Source: Janthinobacterium sp. 344 | GTDB lineage: Bacteria > Pseudomonadota > Gammaproteobacteria > Burkholderiales > Burkholderiaceae_D | Length of the DNA: 64,000 nt | Assembly (NCBI RefSeq): GCF_900112025.1 | Contig: NZ_FOKL01000001.1 | Span: forward strand, 735,084 to 799,083 | Direction of reading: 5' to 3' | Part shown: one piece after another, positions 38,227 through 46,402 of the stretch | How the letters are laid out: the number at the start of each line of letters is the position of its first letter | Position numbering within the stretch: the first letter of the stretch is position 1 | The notes under the pieces: model-generated | What the model saw: only the letters and a program-made list of their open reading frames with translations | The model's database searches: none | What the model was told of the DNA's origin: nothing | Program-made: the position numbers and the translations under genes

Positions 38227-38694
38227 ATCCCTGCTTCTCCATAATTTGTCAAAATTCCGCCTGAACTGTGCGTTTTACAGACTGATACCCGCAATTTCTC
38301 GATTAAGATGATTTGAGGCAATACCGCTGCGATGGTGCGAGTGTAGCAGGGCGCCGCCCTGTTGGTAAATCTCAAAACGCGCTTCCTGGTGCAAAGCGGT
38401 CCCACAAGAGCTTTTCCGCCAGGAAATAAGTGTTCCTACTGTTGTATTTTGAAATACTACCATTGGCCTGCAGGCAAGACCACGCCGCGCACAAGAAATC
38501 CTGCCGCCGAGCCGCACGTGTGGCGGCGCCGCATCGCCCCCATTGTGGCCAAACACACGGTCTTTTTGTTAATGTTGTCTATACTGAAGGTGCAGTAGTG
38601 TTGATAATTATCAAGTGTTTGCATGAATACAATGCTGGCGTCACGTCTACAATAAGGACGTTGCGCGCACTGGTCCACCGCCGAAGGAGCTGCC
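38227..38694. promoter_or_regulatory. 468-bp divergent intergenic region cheZ / universal stress gene
   Basis: No gene of conserved appearance found. It contains a short hairpin CAGGGC-GCC-GCCCTG at 38347-38361, and AGGAA/TTCCT arms near 38421-38437. The FNR-type palindrome at 38601 is listed separately. A possible -10 element TACAAT lies at 38628-38633 before the usp gene. No clear FliA-type promoter was seen ahead of cheZ. Confidence 0.4.
38601..38614. promoter_or_regulatory. FNR/ANR-type binding site
   Basis: TTGATAATTATCAA is an exact match to the FNR consensus TTGAT-N4-ATCAA, with a fully palindromic centre. It lies 81-94 bases upstream of the universal stress gene start and 374 or more bases from cheZ. 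This suggests induction under oxygen limitation by an FNR/ANR/Dnr-type regulator. Confidence 0.75.
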
Positions 38695-39162
38695 ATGTAT
38701 AAGAAAATTCTGATCGCCACGGACGGGTCCACCGTTTCCAACCTGACGGCCTGCGCCGGCGTGGCCTTTGCCGAACAAATGCACGCCGACATCCTCGCCG
38801 TGTACGTGGCACCGGAATACCAGTACCCGGTGTACATCGAGATCATTCCGCCCAGCTATCCCAGCGAAGAGGAATACCGCATCGCCATGCGCAAGGCGGG
38901 CGCCGACCACTGGCAGCCCATCCTGGACGCGGCCGCCAAGCGGGGCCTCGTCGCGACAGGCTTGACGGCGTTTTCCGACAGCCCGGCCCTGAAGATCGTC
39001 GAGGTGGCGCAACTGCAGCAGTGCGACCTGATCTTCATGGGTTCGCACGGCCGCAGCGGCTGGGGCCAACTACTGCTGGGCAGCGTGACGAACAAGGTGC
39101 TGTCACATTCGAAGCTGCCCGTGCTGGTGCACAGGCTGATCAAGGAACCCGCGCCGCAATAG
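38695..39162 (+). CDS. Universal stress protein (UspA family)
   Basis: 155 residues, one Usp domain. The ATP-binding signature GSHGRSGWGQLLLGSVTN (G-2x-G-9x-G-S) is complete, with the N-terminal MYKKILIATDGS. GAAGGAG precedes the ATG. The upstream FNR-type box suggests anaerobic control. Confidence 0.92.
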   Translation: MYKKILIATDGSTVSNLTACAGVAFAEQMHADILAVYVAPEYQYPVYIEIIPPSYPSEEEYRIAMRKAGADHWQPILDAAAKRGLVATGLTAFSDSPALKIVEVAQLQQCDLIFMGSHGRSGWGQLLLGSVTNKVLSHSKLPVLVHRLIKEPAPQ

Positions 39163-39303
39163 CGGGTCACATGGCAGCAGGGTGCCGACAACAGGCAACT
39201 GTTAAGAAAAAGGCAAATGCGCCGCCGTTTTCAGTTAATATGACAAGCTTACTCGTTTCTTAACATTGGGATCCCGGAAACGGCCCCACCAGATTGCCCG
39301 CCT

Positions 39304-39948
39304 ATGATACGCATTGTGATTGCCGACGACCACACCATCATGCGCGAGGGCTTGAAGCGCATACTTGACGGCGCGCCGGACATCGATATCGTCGGCGAAG
39401 CCATCGACGGCTTCGAAGTGCTCAACCATGTGCGCCAGGGCGGCTTCGACCTGCTGCTGCTCGACCTGTCGATGCCGGGCCGCAGCGGCGTCGACCTGAT
39501 CCGCCAGATCCGCAGCGAAGCGCCCAAGCTGGCCATCCTGATTCTCACCATGCACGAGGAAGAACAGTATGCCGTGCGCGCCATCCGCGCCGGCGCGCAA
39601 GGCTACCTGACCAAGGAAAGCGCGGGCACGCAACTGGTGGGCGCCATCCACAAGGTGGCATCGGGCCGCCCCTACATCAGCGCGGAAGTGGCCGAGCAGC
39701 TGGTGCTGAACATCATGATGCCGAACGAGAGCCTGCTGCACAAACAGTTGTCGGACCGCGAATTCGAAGTCTTTTCCCTGCTGGTAGCCGGCAAGTCGAT
39801 CACGGAAATCGCCAACAATCTGCACCTGAGCGTGAAAACGGTCAGCACGCACAAGACGCGCATCATGCAAAAGATGGGCATGAGTTCCCTGTCGGAAATG
39901 GTCCAGTACGCCGTCGCACACCGCCTGCTCTCCCCCTTCAAGACCTGA
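39304..39948 (+). CDS. NarL/FixJ-type response regulator
   Basis: 214 residues. The receiver domain has phospho-acceptor D54 (LLLLDLSMPG) and conserved Lys in YLTKESAG. The LuxR-type helix-turn-helix at about 145-205 includes LSDREFEVFSLLVAGKSITEIANNLHLSVKTVSTHKTRIMQKM. No sensor kinase lies next to it. An inverted repeat, GTTAAGAAA/TTTCTTAAC, is found upstream at 39201-39264. Confidence 0.93.
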   Translation: MIRIVIADDHTIMREGLKRILDGAPDIDIVGEAIDGFEVLNHVRQGGFDLLLLDLSMPGRSGVDLIRQIRSEAPKLAILILTMHEEEQYAVRAIRAGAQGYLTKESAGTQLVGAIHKVASGRPYISAEVAEQLVLNIMMPNESLLHKQLSDREFEVFSLLVAGKSITEIANNLHLSVKTVSTHKTRIMQKMGMSSLSEMVQYAVAHRLLSPFKT

Positions 39949-39974
39949 TCCCGCGCCGCGCCTCGGTGGCGCCA

Positions 39975-39996
39975 GGCGTAGGAACAATCCTACGCC
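39975..39996. repeat. 9-bp perfect hairpin after the response regulator gene
   Basis: GGCGTAGGA, loop ACAA, TCCTACGCC, 27 bases after the regulator stop. There is no T-run, so it is either a weak terminator or a palindromic operator in the 279-bp gap before the Crp/Fnr gene. Confidence 0.6.
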
Positions 39997-40227
39997 ACCT
40001 GCCGCAGCTCCTACCGGCATATTCAGCCACTGCTGATATTAATTCCATACGGTTGTTGGCATACTGAAACCAGTAATCAAGTTGCTGGGAAGTTATTTCA
40101 TCACACGGCACATCTTCAGCGAATTGAGCATTACCTGCCAGGACGCGCGCCGCCGGCCTTGCGCCGTGACCGCTGCCTTGCGCACTCCGTCATTCAACTC
40201 TGAACTACCTGTCACCAGGAGATGAAC

Positions 40228-41097
40228 ATGCTGTCCACGCAAACGCCTGAAACCCGCCCTGCCGCCGCATCGCTGCCCCCATCGTCGTCGATGGAGGCGG
40301 GACGCCAGCGCCAGGGGCGGCTGTGGTCGAACCTGAAGGAAGTATGCGACTTGCTGCATATCTCCAGCGCCTGCACCATCGCCGCCGACGAGCTGCTGTT
40401 CCAGCACGTGCAATTCAAGACGGGGCAGCGCGTGCACACGATCGGCCAGCCCTTCGACACGCTGTACATCGTCAACTCGGGCTTCCTGAAAACCGTCCTC
40501 ATCGATGAATTCGGCAATGAGCAAGTCCTCAGCTTCCCCATGAAGGGCGACATGCTGGGCGTGGATGGCATCCATTCGCGCCATTATTCGTCGGAAGCGG
40601 TGGCCCTGTCCGACTGCGACCTGATCCTGCTGCCGTTCAAGAAGCTCACGGCCCTGGGCCGCGTGCACCTGGAACTGGAAAATGTCATGTACGGCGTGAT
40701 GAGCCGCGAGCTGGTGCGCGAGCAAGCCATGATCGGCATGCTGGGCGCGCTCAGCGCCGAAGCCCGCGTGGCGCGCTTCCTCGTCTCGCTGGCCGACCGC
40801 TTCGCGCAGATGGGCTATTCGAGCAAACTGTTCAACCTGCGCATGACGCGCCATGAAATCGGCAGCTACCTGGGCCTGACGCTGGAAACCGTCAGCCGCA
40901 CCCTGTCCGCCTTCAATGAAATCGGCCTGATCACGGTGGACCAGCGCACCATCGGCATCAAGGACCCGGACGCCCTGAAAACCCTGCGCCGCCTGCCGCC
41001 ATCGCGCTCGCGCGCCAAGCAGCTGGCCGCCGCCAAGCTGAAAGCCGACACGGCAGCGGCCGCCACAGCGTCGGCGCAATTGCTGGCCACCATCTAA
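40228..41097 (+). CDS. Crp/Fnr family transcription regulator
   Basis: 289 residues from the ATG at 40228, which has AGGAG 6 bases upstream; the ATG at 40222 abuts it. The cyclic-nucleotide-type beta-barrel is at about 55-145 and the winged helix at about 170-260. The recognition helix region is MTRHEIGSYLGLTLETVSRTLSAF, E..SR as in FNR. The first residues lack the FNR CxxCxxxxxC cluster; counting from 40222, only C42 and C51 plus C132 are present, so a [4Fe-4S] sensor is doubtful. An Ala-rich tail extends the C-terminus. A terminator follows. Confidence 0.92.
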   Translation: MLSTQTPETRPAAASLPPSSSMEAGRQRQGRLWSNLKEVCDLLHISSACTIAADELLFQHVQFKTGQRVHTIGQPFDTLYIVNSGFLKTVLIDEFGNEQVLSFPMKGDMLGVDGIHSRHYSSEAVALSDCDLILLPFKKLTALGRVHLELENVMYGVMSRELVREQAMIGMLGALSAEARVARFLVSLADRFAQMGYSSKLFNLRMTRHEIGSYLGLTLETVSRTLSAFNEIGLITVDQRTIGIKDPDALKTLRRLPPSRSRAKQLAAAKLKADTAAAATASAQLLATI

Positions 41098-41131
41098 GGC
41101 ATTCCCCTTCATTCCAGCTTGGCACAGGCTT

Positions 41132-41172
41132 GGCCCGGCCAAGGCGCGCAAACGCCTTGCCGGGCCTTTTTT
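41132..41172 (+). terminator. Intrinsic terminator of the Crp/Fnr gene
   Basis: GGCCCGGC-C-AAGGCG, loop CGCAAA, CGCCTT-GCCGGGCC with one bulged base, followed by six T. Thirty-five bases after the stop. Confidence 0.92.
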
Positions 41173-41306
41173 GCTGCCGGATCCCCTTGCGCGCCCTGCC
41201 CGCGCCGCGTTCCCACGCCCCCTCCATCCCCTGCGCCCGGTCCCTGTAAAAAAGCGCGGATTGCGCACAAATAAGCCTTGCTTTTCGGGCCACATTCAAC
41301 AATAAT

Positions 41307-41325
41307 GCAAATACGAATCATTCTC
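41307..41325. promoter_or_regulatory. Probable Fur box upstream of hemP
   Basis: GCAAATACGAATCATTCTC agrees with the 19-bp Fur consensus at 13 of 19 positions by hand count. It ends 23 bases before the hemP start, the usual place for iron control of hemP. Confidence 0.7.
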
Positions 41326-41348
41326 AACTGAGACAAAGAAAGCCCAAC

Positions 41349-41546
41349 ATGCAAAGCTCAAAACCAGCCTTGATCCAGGATGCCGCCACCGCCCACGTCC
41401 GTCCGCCCGTCAGCATGGCGCAGCCGGCGCGCCGCATCACCAGCGAAGCGCTGCTGCAGCAGGGCCGCGAAGTGGAGATTGAACACAGCGGCAAGATTTA
41501 TCGCCTGCGCGTCACGCAATTGAACAAGCTGATCCTGACTGCCTGA
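41349..41546 (+). CDS. hemP: Hemin uptake protein HemP
   Basis: 65 residues. The C-terminal half RRITSEALLQQGREVEIEHSGKIYRLRVTQLNKLILT is the HemP signature (REV.IEH.G..Y.LR.T...KLILT). HemP is a small basic protein made under iron starvation, reported as an activator of haem uptake genes in some betaproteobacteria. It is behind a Fur box and starts a cluster of three plus-strand genes. Confidence 0.9.
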   Translation: MQSSKPALIQDAATAHVRPPVSMAQPARRITSEALLQQGREVEIEHSGKIYRLRVTQLNKLILTA

Positions 41547-41634
41547 AGCAGCGCGGCAGCCAGCCACCCCACTCGCCAGCCAGTCGTGCCCATCGCGTGC
41601 GCCAGCCAGCCCAATCACCGCACAGGAGCGTTTG

Positions 41635-41961
41635 ATGGCGACCGACCAACCTGCTTCGAAGTTTTCGTCCGTGAACGGGCAACAGCCTGAGTTGATGCTG
41701 TCGGCCGTGCTGCACCTGATGTCGCATTACCACGCCAACGGCGCCTGCCCGAAACTGGCGGGCGTCATCGAACGCCATTTGCAGGCACTCTCCAGCCTGC
41801 CCGACCTGGGCCCCGTGCTGCAAGCCACCTGCCAGCAGCTGTCGCAGCAATGGGCCGCGCTGGTGGCCCTGCACCGGCCCGTGCCGCCGAAAGCCAGCGT
41901 CATCGCACGCCTGGCCCGCATGCTCGGCGCGAGGCGCGCCGCCATGCCCTTGCCGCAATAA
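41635..41961 (+). CDS. Unknown protein between hemP and DUF2325 gene
   Basis: 108 residues from the ATG at 41635 (GGAG 6 bases upstream). Mostly helical (ELMLSAVLHLMSHYHANGACPKLAGVIERHLQALSSLP) with a basic C-terminus (ARLARMLGARRAAMP). No signal peptide or membrane segment. No family recognised. Position between hemP and a DUF2325 gene suggests iron-related expression. Confidence 0.75.
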   Translation: MATDQPASKFSSVNGQQPELMLSAVLHLMSHYHANGACPKLAGVIERHLQALSSLPDLGPVLQATCQQLSQQWAALVALHRPVPPKASVIARLARMLGARRAAMPLPQ

Positions 41962-42005
41962 ACAGCTCGCCATCCCTTTCTTATACCGCCCACCAGGATA
42001 TCGCC

Positions 42006-43232
42006 ATGTGTGACAAAGACCAGTCCTTGCCCGTCATCAGCAATTGTTCCAGCGGCGAGGCCGACACGGCCGCGCTTGCATCACGCCGCCGGCGCCTGTG
42101 GGAACTGTCGCATACCTGCCATTGCCCGCTGGTCGGCGTGGGCTTGCCGCTCGGCTATCTGCGCAAGCTGGTGGGCAAGATGACGGGCGGGCGCGTGCTG
42201 GCCGACGATTACGAAGTGCACGTGGGTGCCGTGACGGAATGCGGCGTGCGCAACCGCTTGTCGGAAGCGCTGCAAAAGGAACTCGAACGCCGCTATGCTC
42301 CCGTCATCCTGCGCTTTCGCGGCGCCAAGACGACGGAACAGGTAGCGCAACTGTGGCGCACGGCCGTCGCCAACGGCGACGTGTCGGGCGCCTTCTGGGC
42401 CGGCCTGACGCACCCGCGCTGCGACGCGGAACTGGAAGAACAGATGTGCCGCGACCTGCACATGATCCAGCACCAGGCAGGCGCGTGCGTGCGCGCCGAC
42501 ATGGGCAAGTTTACGGCCTTGCAGGAAGAAAATGCGCGCCTGACGCATGAACTGGCCAAGCTGCAACAGCGCAGCCAGGCCATGCTGCTGGAAAAGACGG
42601 GCGACCTGGAACGCCAGGAAGCCGTGCTGCTGCGCACGCGCTTTGACTCGATCAGCAAGGATAGCGTCATCGAGGAGTTGCGCGCGGAACTGGCGCAGTT
42701 GCAGGCGGCGATACCCGCGCTGGAATCGCGCACGCGCCTGGTGGAACGCCTGGCGCAGATGGATGAGCGCGAGAAGGAATTGCGCCAGCAAATCGCCGAC
42801 TTGAAACAAGCCCAGCCGCGCCAGGGCACGGCCGTGCCGCCACCGGCGCCCAAGCTGGAAATGCCGACGGGCGGCAAGCTGAAAATGCCGATCCGCCTGG
42901 TCGATCAAAGCGTCCTGTGCGTGGGCGGGCGCAGCGGCAATGTGGCCACCTACCGCGCCCTCATCGAAAGAGTGGGCGCGCAGTTCGCCCACCACGATGG
43001 CGGCCTGGAAGACAACGCCAACCTGCTCGATTCGAGCCTGGCGGCGGCCGACCTGGTGATTTGCCAGACAGGCTGCATCAGCCACAGCGCCTACTGGCGC
43101 GTGAAGGATTATTGCAAGCGCACGGGCAAGCGCTGCGTCTTCATCGACAACCCCAGCATCTCCAGCCTGGCGCGCGGCCTGCAGGAAGTGAGCGGCGACA
43201 TGGAGCCTGCCGCGCTGCACACGGCAGAGTAG
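42006..43232 (+). CDS. DUF2325 domain protein with coiled coil
   Basis: 408 residues from MCDKDQSLPVIS; an upstream in-frame start would run inside the previous gene. The N-terminal part has a Cys/His-rich LWELSHTCHCPLVG and further Cys residues. A long coiled coil spans about 160-285. The C-terminal DUF2325 domain is at about 300-395 (SVLCVGGRSGNVATYRALIERVG, QTGCISHSAYWRVKDYCKRTGKRCVFIDNPS). The domain's function is not known; conserved Cys/His residues suggest metal or redox chemistry. Third gene of the Fur-boxed hemP cluster. Confidence 0.85.
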   Translation: MCDKDQSLPVISNCSSGEADTAALASRRRRLWELSHTCHCPLVGVGLPLGYLRKLVGKMTGGRVLADDYEVHVGAVTECGVRNRLSEALQKELERRYAPVILRFRGAKTTEQVAQLWRTAVANGDVSGAFWAGLTHPRCDAELEEQMCRDLHMIQHQAGACVRADMGKFTALQEENARLTHELAKLQQRSQAMLLEKTGDLERQEAVLLRTRFDSISKDSVIEELRAELAQLQAAIPALESRTRLVERLAQMDEREKELRQQIADLKQAQPRQGTAVPPPAPKLEMPTGGKLKMPIRLVDQSVLCVGGRSGNVATYRALIERVGAQFAHHDGGLEDNANLLDSSLAAADLVICQTGCISHSAYWRVKDYCKRTGKRCVFIDNPSISSLARGLQEVSGDMEPAALHTAE

Positions 43233-43250
43233 GAGTCGACCGGGCGACGT

Positions 43251-43328
43251 GCTTGCGCCTCGCGCTTGCGCCTCGCGCTTGCGGCTCGCGCTTGCGCCAC
43301 GCGCTTGCGCCACGCGCTTGCGCCGCCC
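43251..43328. repeat. Six 13-bp tandem repeats
   Basis: Unit GCTTGCGCCTCGC in six copies. Copies 1-2 are identical, copy 3 has GG for CC's second half, copies 4-5 have ACGC, and copy 6 ends GCCGCCC. It fills the gap between the convergent DUF2325 and glutathione peroxidase genes. Confidence 0.88.
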
Positions 43329-43335
43329 GCGCCGC

Positions 43336-43896
43336 TTACACCGCTGGCACCGCCAGCTCGCGCGCGATGGCGTCGCGCAGGATGGCATCATCGACCGTGG
43401 TGTCTGGCGAGAAACGCCCCACCACCTTGCCATCCTTGCTAATTAAAAACTTCTCGAAATTCCACAGCACGTCGGCAGGCTGCGCCTGCGTGATGCCGTA
43501 GCCGGCCAGCTTGGCGCGGAAATCGCTGCCCGGCTTTTCCTGCGCCCGCGGCTGCTGCTCGACCAGGCGCTGGTACAGCGGATGCTGGCCCGGGCCCTTG
43601 ACGACGATCTTTTCAAACATGGGAAATTGCACGCCAAAGGTGCCGCGGCAAAAGTCCGCGATCTCGGCGTTGCTGCCCGGCTCCTGCGCGCCGAATTCGT
43701 TGGCGGGAAAACCGGCCACCACCAGGCCCTCGGCCTGCTTGTCGGCGTAGAGTTTTTCCAGCCCCTCGTACTGCGGCGTCAGGCCGCAGGCGGACGCCAC
43801 GTTCACCACCAGCACCACCTTGCCCCGGTATGCATCGAGGCTGGTGGGCTCGCCATTGATGCGGCGCAAGGGAATGTCGTAAATGCTCTCACTCAT
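43336..43896 (-). CDS. Glutathione peroxidase family protein (thiol peroxidase type)
   Basis: 186 residues. Peroxidatic C37 lies in NVASACGLTPQYEGLE and the probable resolving C83 in ADFCRGTFGVQFP; WNFEKFL supplies the conserved Trp/Asn. The usual FPCNQF reads FPANEF and the usual ASKCG reads ASACG. With C83 present the enzyme probably uses thioredoxin rather than glutathione. It lies just downstream of the iron-regulated operon. Confidence 0.92.
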   Translation of the reverse strand: MSESIYDIPLRRINGEPTSLDAYRGKVVLVVNVASACGLTPQYEGLEKLYADKQAEGLVVAGFPANEFGAQEPGSNAEIADFCRGTFGVQFPMFEKIVVKGPGQHPLYQRLVEQQPRAQEKPGSDFRAKLAGYGITQAQPADVLWNFEKFLISKDGKVVGRFSPDTTVDDAILRDAIARELAVPAV

Positions 43897-43966
43897 GATG
43901 GCTCTCCTTGGATGAAACAGCCATCATAGCCGCCCGCGCGCGAATGTGCTGGCAGCGGCAAAAAAC

Positions 43967-45331
43967 TCAATACACGTCGCGCCGGTAGCGTCCTTCGGCC
44001 GCCAGCGCGTCGAGCGCGGGGCGGCCCAGCATCTCCTGCAGGGCCTGGTCCACGCCGCCCGCCATGCCGGCCAGGCTGCCGCAAACATACATCGCCGCCC
44101 CCTGCTCCAGCCACAGCCTGACTTCGTCGGCATTGCCGCGCAGGCGGTCCTGCACATAGGTCCGCTCCGCCTGGTCGCGCGAGAACGCCAGGTCCAGGCG
44201 CGGCAGGTCGCCGCTGGCATGCCAGCGTTCAATTTCCTCTCGATAATGGAAATCGTGGGCCAGGTTGCGTTCGCCAAAGATCAGCCAGTTGCGCCGCTGG
44301 CCCGCCAGCACGCGGCTTTTCAGGTGGCCGCGCAAGCCGGCGATGCCGCTGCCATTGCCGATCAGGATCAGGGGCCGCTGGGCATTGTCTTCCAGGCGGA
44401 AACGCCGGTGCTGGCGCAAGCGCAGCTGCACCACGTCGCCCACCTGCGCCTGCGCCGTGAGCCAGCCCGAGGCCAGGCCCAGGCTGCCATCGGGATGCGC
44501 ATGCTGGCGCACCAGCAAGTGCACGCCGCCATCGTGCGGGATCGAGGCGATCGAATATTCGCGTGGCTGGGACGGGTCGGCGGGCGCGGCCACCTGCACC
44601 AGGTCGCCCGACTGCCAGTCGGGCAAGCTGCCCGCCACGGGCGCCAGTTCCACGTGATAGATGGCGCCGCCCGCGCTGCCCGGGTTGAGCAGCTGCCTGT
44701 GCGTGAGACGCCAGTCGCCAAACGCCGGGGCGCTCCAGTCCGGGGCATCGCTGGTACCGGCCAGGTGACTTAAATGCTGGAACCACTGTTCGATGGCGGC
44801 ATGGGCACTGCGGTCGACTTCGATGCGCTCGAACAGGCGCGACGCGCCCTGCCCCGCCAGCCAGGCGTCGAGCGCGCGGCCAAAGCCGCAGAAATGGCCA
44901 TAAGCGCGGTCGCCCAGGGCCAGCACGGCAAAATGCAATTGCGGCAGCGCCAGTTCACCCGTCATCAGGCGGCCCATGAAGGCGGCCGCATTGTCGGGGG
45001 CATCGCCTTCGCCATAGGTGCTGACCAGGAACAAGGCCCGTTCCGCTTGCCGCAAATCGTCGGCTGTCACGTCCGCCAGCGGGCACAGGTGCACGGCAAT
45101 GCCGGCCAGTCGCAGGCTCTGCGCCGTTTGCGTGGCCAGCTCTTCGGCATTGCCCGTCTGGCTCGCATACGTCACCAGCCAGGGCCGGCTGTCAGCCAGC
45201 GCCGCCTTGGCGGCATCGGCCGCGCGGCGCCTGGCCTGCGTGCGCAGCCAGGGCGCCAGGCACACGCCCGCATAACTGAGGGACAGGGCGGCCAGCAAGG
45301 CCAGCCGCGTCGTATCGTGCGTAAAAATCAT
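43967..45331 (-). CDS. Membrane-anchored diflavin reductase (sulfite reductase flavoprotein-like)
   Basis: 454 residues. One N-terminal membrane segment at about 8-27 anchors it. A flavodoxin-like FMN domain at about 50-190 (TYASQTGNAEELA, STYGEGDAPDNAAAF, LGDRAYGHFCGFG) and an FAD/NADPH reductase domain at about 205-454 follow (REYSIASIP, GNGSGIAGLRGHL, YVCGSLAGMAGGVDQAL). It resembles CysJ and P450 reductase but sits with PepSY, DUF2271, DUF4198 and ApbE, not with cysI. It probably feeds electrons from NADPH into the inner membrane. Last gene of the Fur-boxed operon. Confidence 0.9.
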   Translation of the reverse strand: MIFTHDTTRLALLAALSLSYAGVCLAPWLRTQARRRAADAAKAALADSRPWLVTYASQTGNAEELATQTAQSLRLAGIAVHLCPLADVTADDLRQAERALFLVSTYGEGDAPDNAAAFMGRLMTGELALPQLHFAVLALGDRAYGHFCGFGRALDAWLAGQGASRLFERIEVDRSAHAAIEQWFQHLSHLAGTSDAPDWSAPAFGDWRLTHRQLLNPGSAGGAIYHVELAPVAGSLPDWQSGDLVQVAAPADPSQPREYSIASIPHDGGVHLLVRQHAHPDGSLGLASGWLTAQAQVGDVVQLRLRQHRRFRLEDNAQRPLILIGNGSGIAGLRGHLKSRVLAGQRRNWLIFGERNLAHDFHYREEIERWHASGDLPRLDLAFSRDQAERTYVQDRLRGNADEVRLWLEQGAAMYVCGSLAGMAGGVDQALQEMLGRPALDALAAEGRYRRDVY

Positions 45332-45344
45332 GGAAAGTAAGTCT

Positions 45345-46373
45345 TCATTCGTCGAGCATGGCCAGCAGCTGGCTGCTCAGAAATTCGCGGTAGCCGTGGC
45401 CGTCGCGCTGCAGGAAGCGCGCGGCCAGGCCCTGCTCCTCGGCCAGCGCCATGCCGGCATCAACGCCCAGCACGGTCAAGGCCGTCGACCAGGCGTCGGC
45501 CGCCATGCACTCGGCATGCACGACGGTGACGGAGGCGAGCTGATTGGCGATCGGCACGCCGCTGCGGGGATCGATCGTATGGGAGAAACGAACCGTGCCA
45601 TCTTCAAAGAACCGCCGGTAGTCGCCCGACGTCGCCACGGACAAGCCGTGCAAGGCCAGCAGCATTTCCGCCGGATGGCTGTCGGCTCCGGCGCCGTCGA
45701 CCTGCTCCAGCATGACCCACCATGGCTGGCCGTCGGGCTTGCTGCCAGCGCCGCGCAGCTCGCCGCCCACTTCCACCAGGTAGTGATGGATGCCCTGACT
45801 CTCCAGGTAGCGGGCCAGGCGGTCCACGCCATAGCCCTTCGCAATGGCGGACAGGTCGAGCTGCAAGCCGCCGGGCTGGCGCGCGCGGCGCGCCGGCAAG
45901 TCCAGCTCCAGGCGGCGGCGCTGGCGCTGCGACAGCAGCAGGGCCACCGTATCGTGCTTCGGGGGCAGAAAGCCGGGCTGGTCGTAGCGGTGGCGCGGGC
46001 CGAAGCCCCAAAGGTTGACGAGCGCGCCGGCGCAGGGATCATAGGCGCCGCCCGACGCCTGCGCCACGTGCATGGCAAAGCCCAGCACGTCGCAAAACGC
46101 GGCGGGCAGGCTGTGCCAGCTGCCGGGCTCGGCCCGGTTGAAACGGCCCAGGTCGGACTCCTCGCTCCAGTGGCTCATCTGCGCCACGACCAGGTCCAGC
46201 TGCTGTTGCAAGCCCAGCTGCAAATCTCCGCTGCCCGCGCGCCCCGGCATGGCGGGCTCCACCAGGCGCACGGACCAGCTGGTACCCATCGTCAGGCCGC
46301 GCAGATCCCGGATCGCGGCGCCGGGCGGCGCGACCTGATCGGAAATATGCTGGGGCAGCAGGACCCGGCGCAT
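45345..46373 (-). CDS. apbE: FAD:protein FMN transferase (ApbE)
   Basis: 342 residues from MRRVLLPQHISDQ; longer in-frame starts fall in the DUF4198 gene. ApbE features: MGTSWSVRL, the FAD site VEVGGELRG, ATSGDYRRFFEDG, HTIDPRSGVP and the metal-binding MAADAWSTALTVLG. No clear signal peptide or lipobox is seen, so it may act in the cytoplasm, or a different start adds one. It attaches FMN to Ser/Thr of DxxSGAT-type motifs; the DUF2271 protein two genes upstream has such a motif. Confidence 0.92.
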   Translation of the reverse strand: MRRVLLPQHISDQVAPPGAAIRDLRGLTMGTSWSVRLVEPAMPGRAGSGDLQLGLQQQLDLVVAQMSHWSEESDLGRFNRAEPGSWHSLPAAFCDVLGFAMHVAQASGGAYDPCAGALVNLWGFGPRHRYDQPGFLPPKHDTVALLLSQRQRRRLELDLPARRARQPGGLQLDLSAIAKGYGVDRLARYLESQGIHHYLVEVGGELRGAGSKPDGQPWWVMLEQVDGAGADSHPAEMLLALHGLSVATSGDYRRFFEDGTVRFSHTIDPRSGVPIANQLASVTVVHAECMAADAWSTALTVLGVDAGMALAEEQGLAARFLQRDGHGYREFLSSQLLAMLDE

Positions 46374-46402
46374 CGGCACGCTCGTCGCTGGAATACCGCC
46401 GC

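Noticed and set aside
43251-43328. CRISPR array
   Set aside because: The units are adjacent 13-mers without spacers, and no cas gene is near.
43967-45331. cysJ, assimilatory sulfite reductase flavoprotein
   Set aside because: It has a membrane anchor, no cysI neighbour, and lies in an iron-controlled ApbE/PepSY operon.
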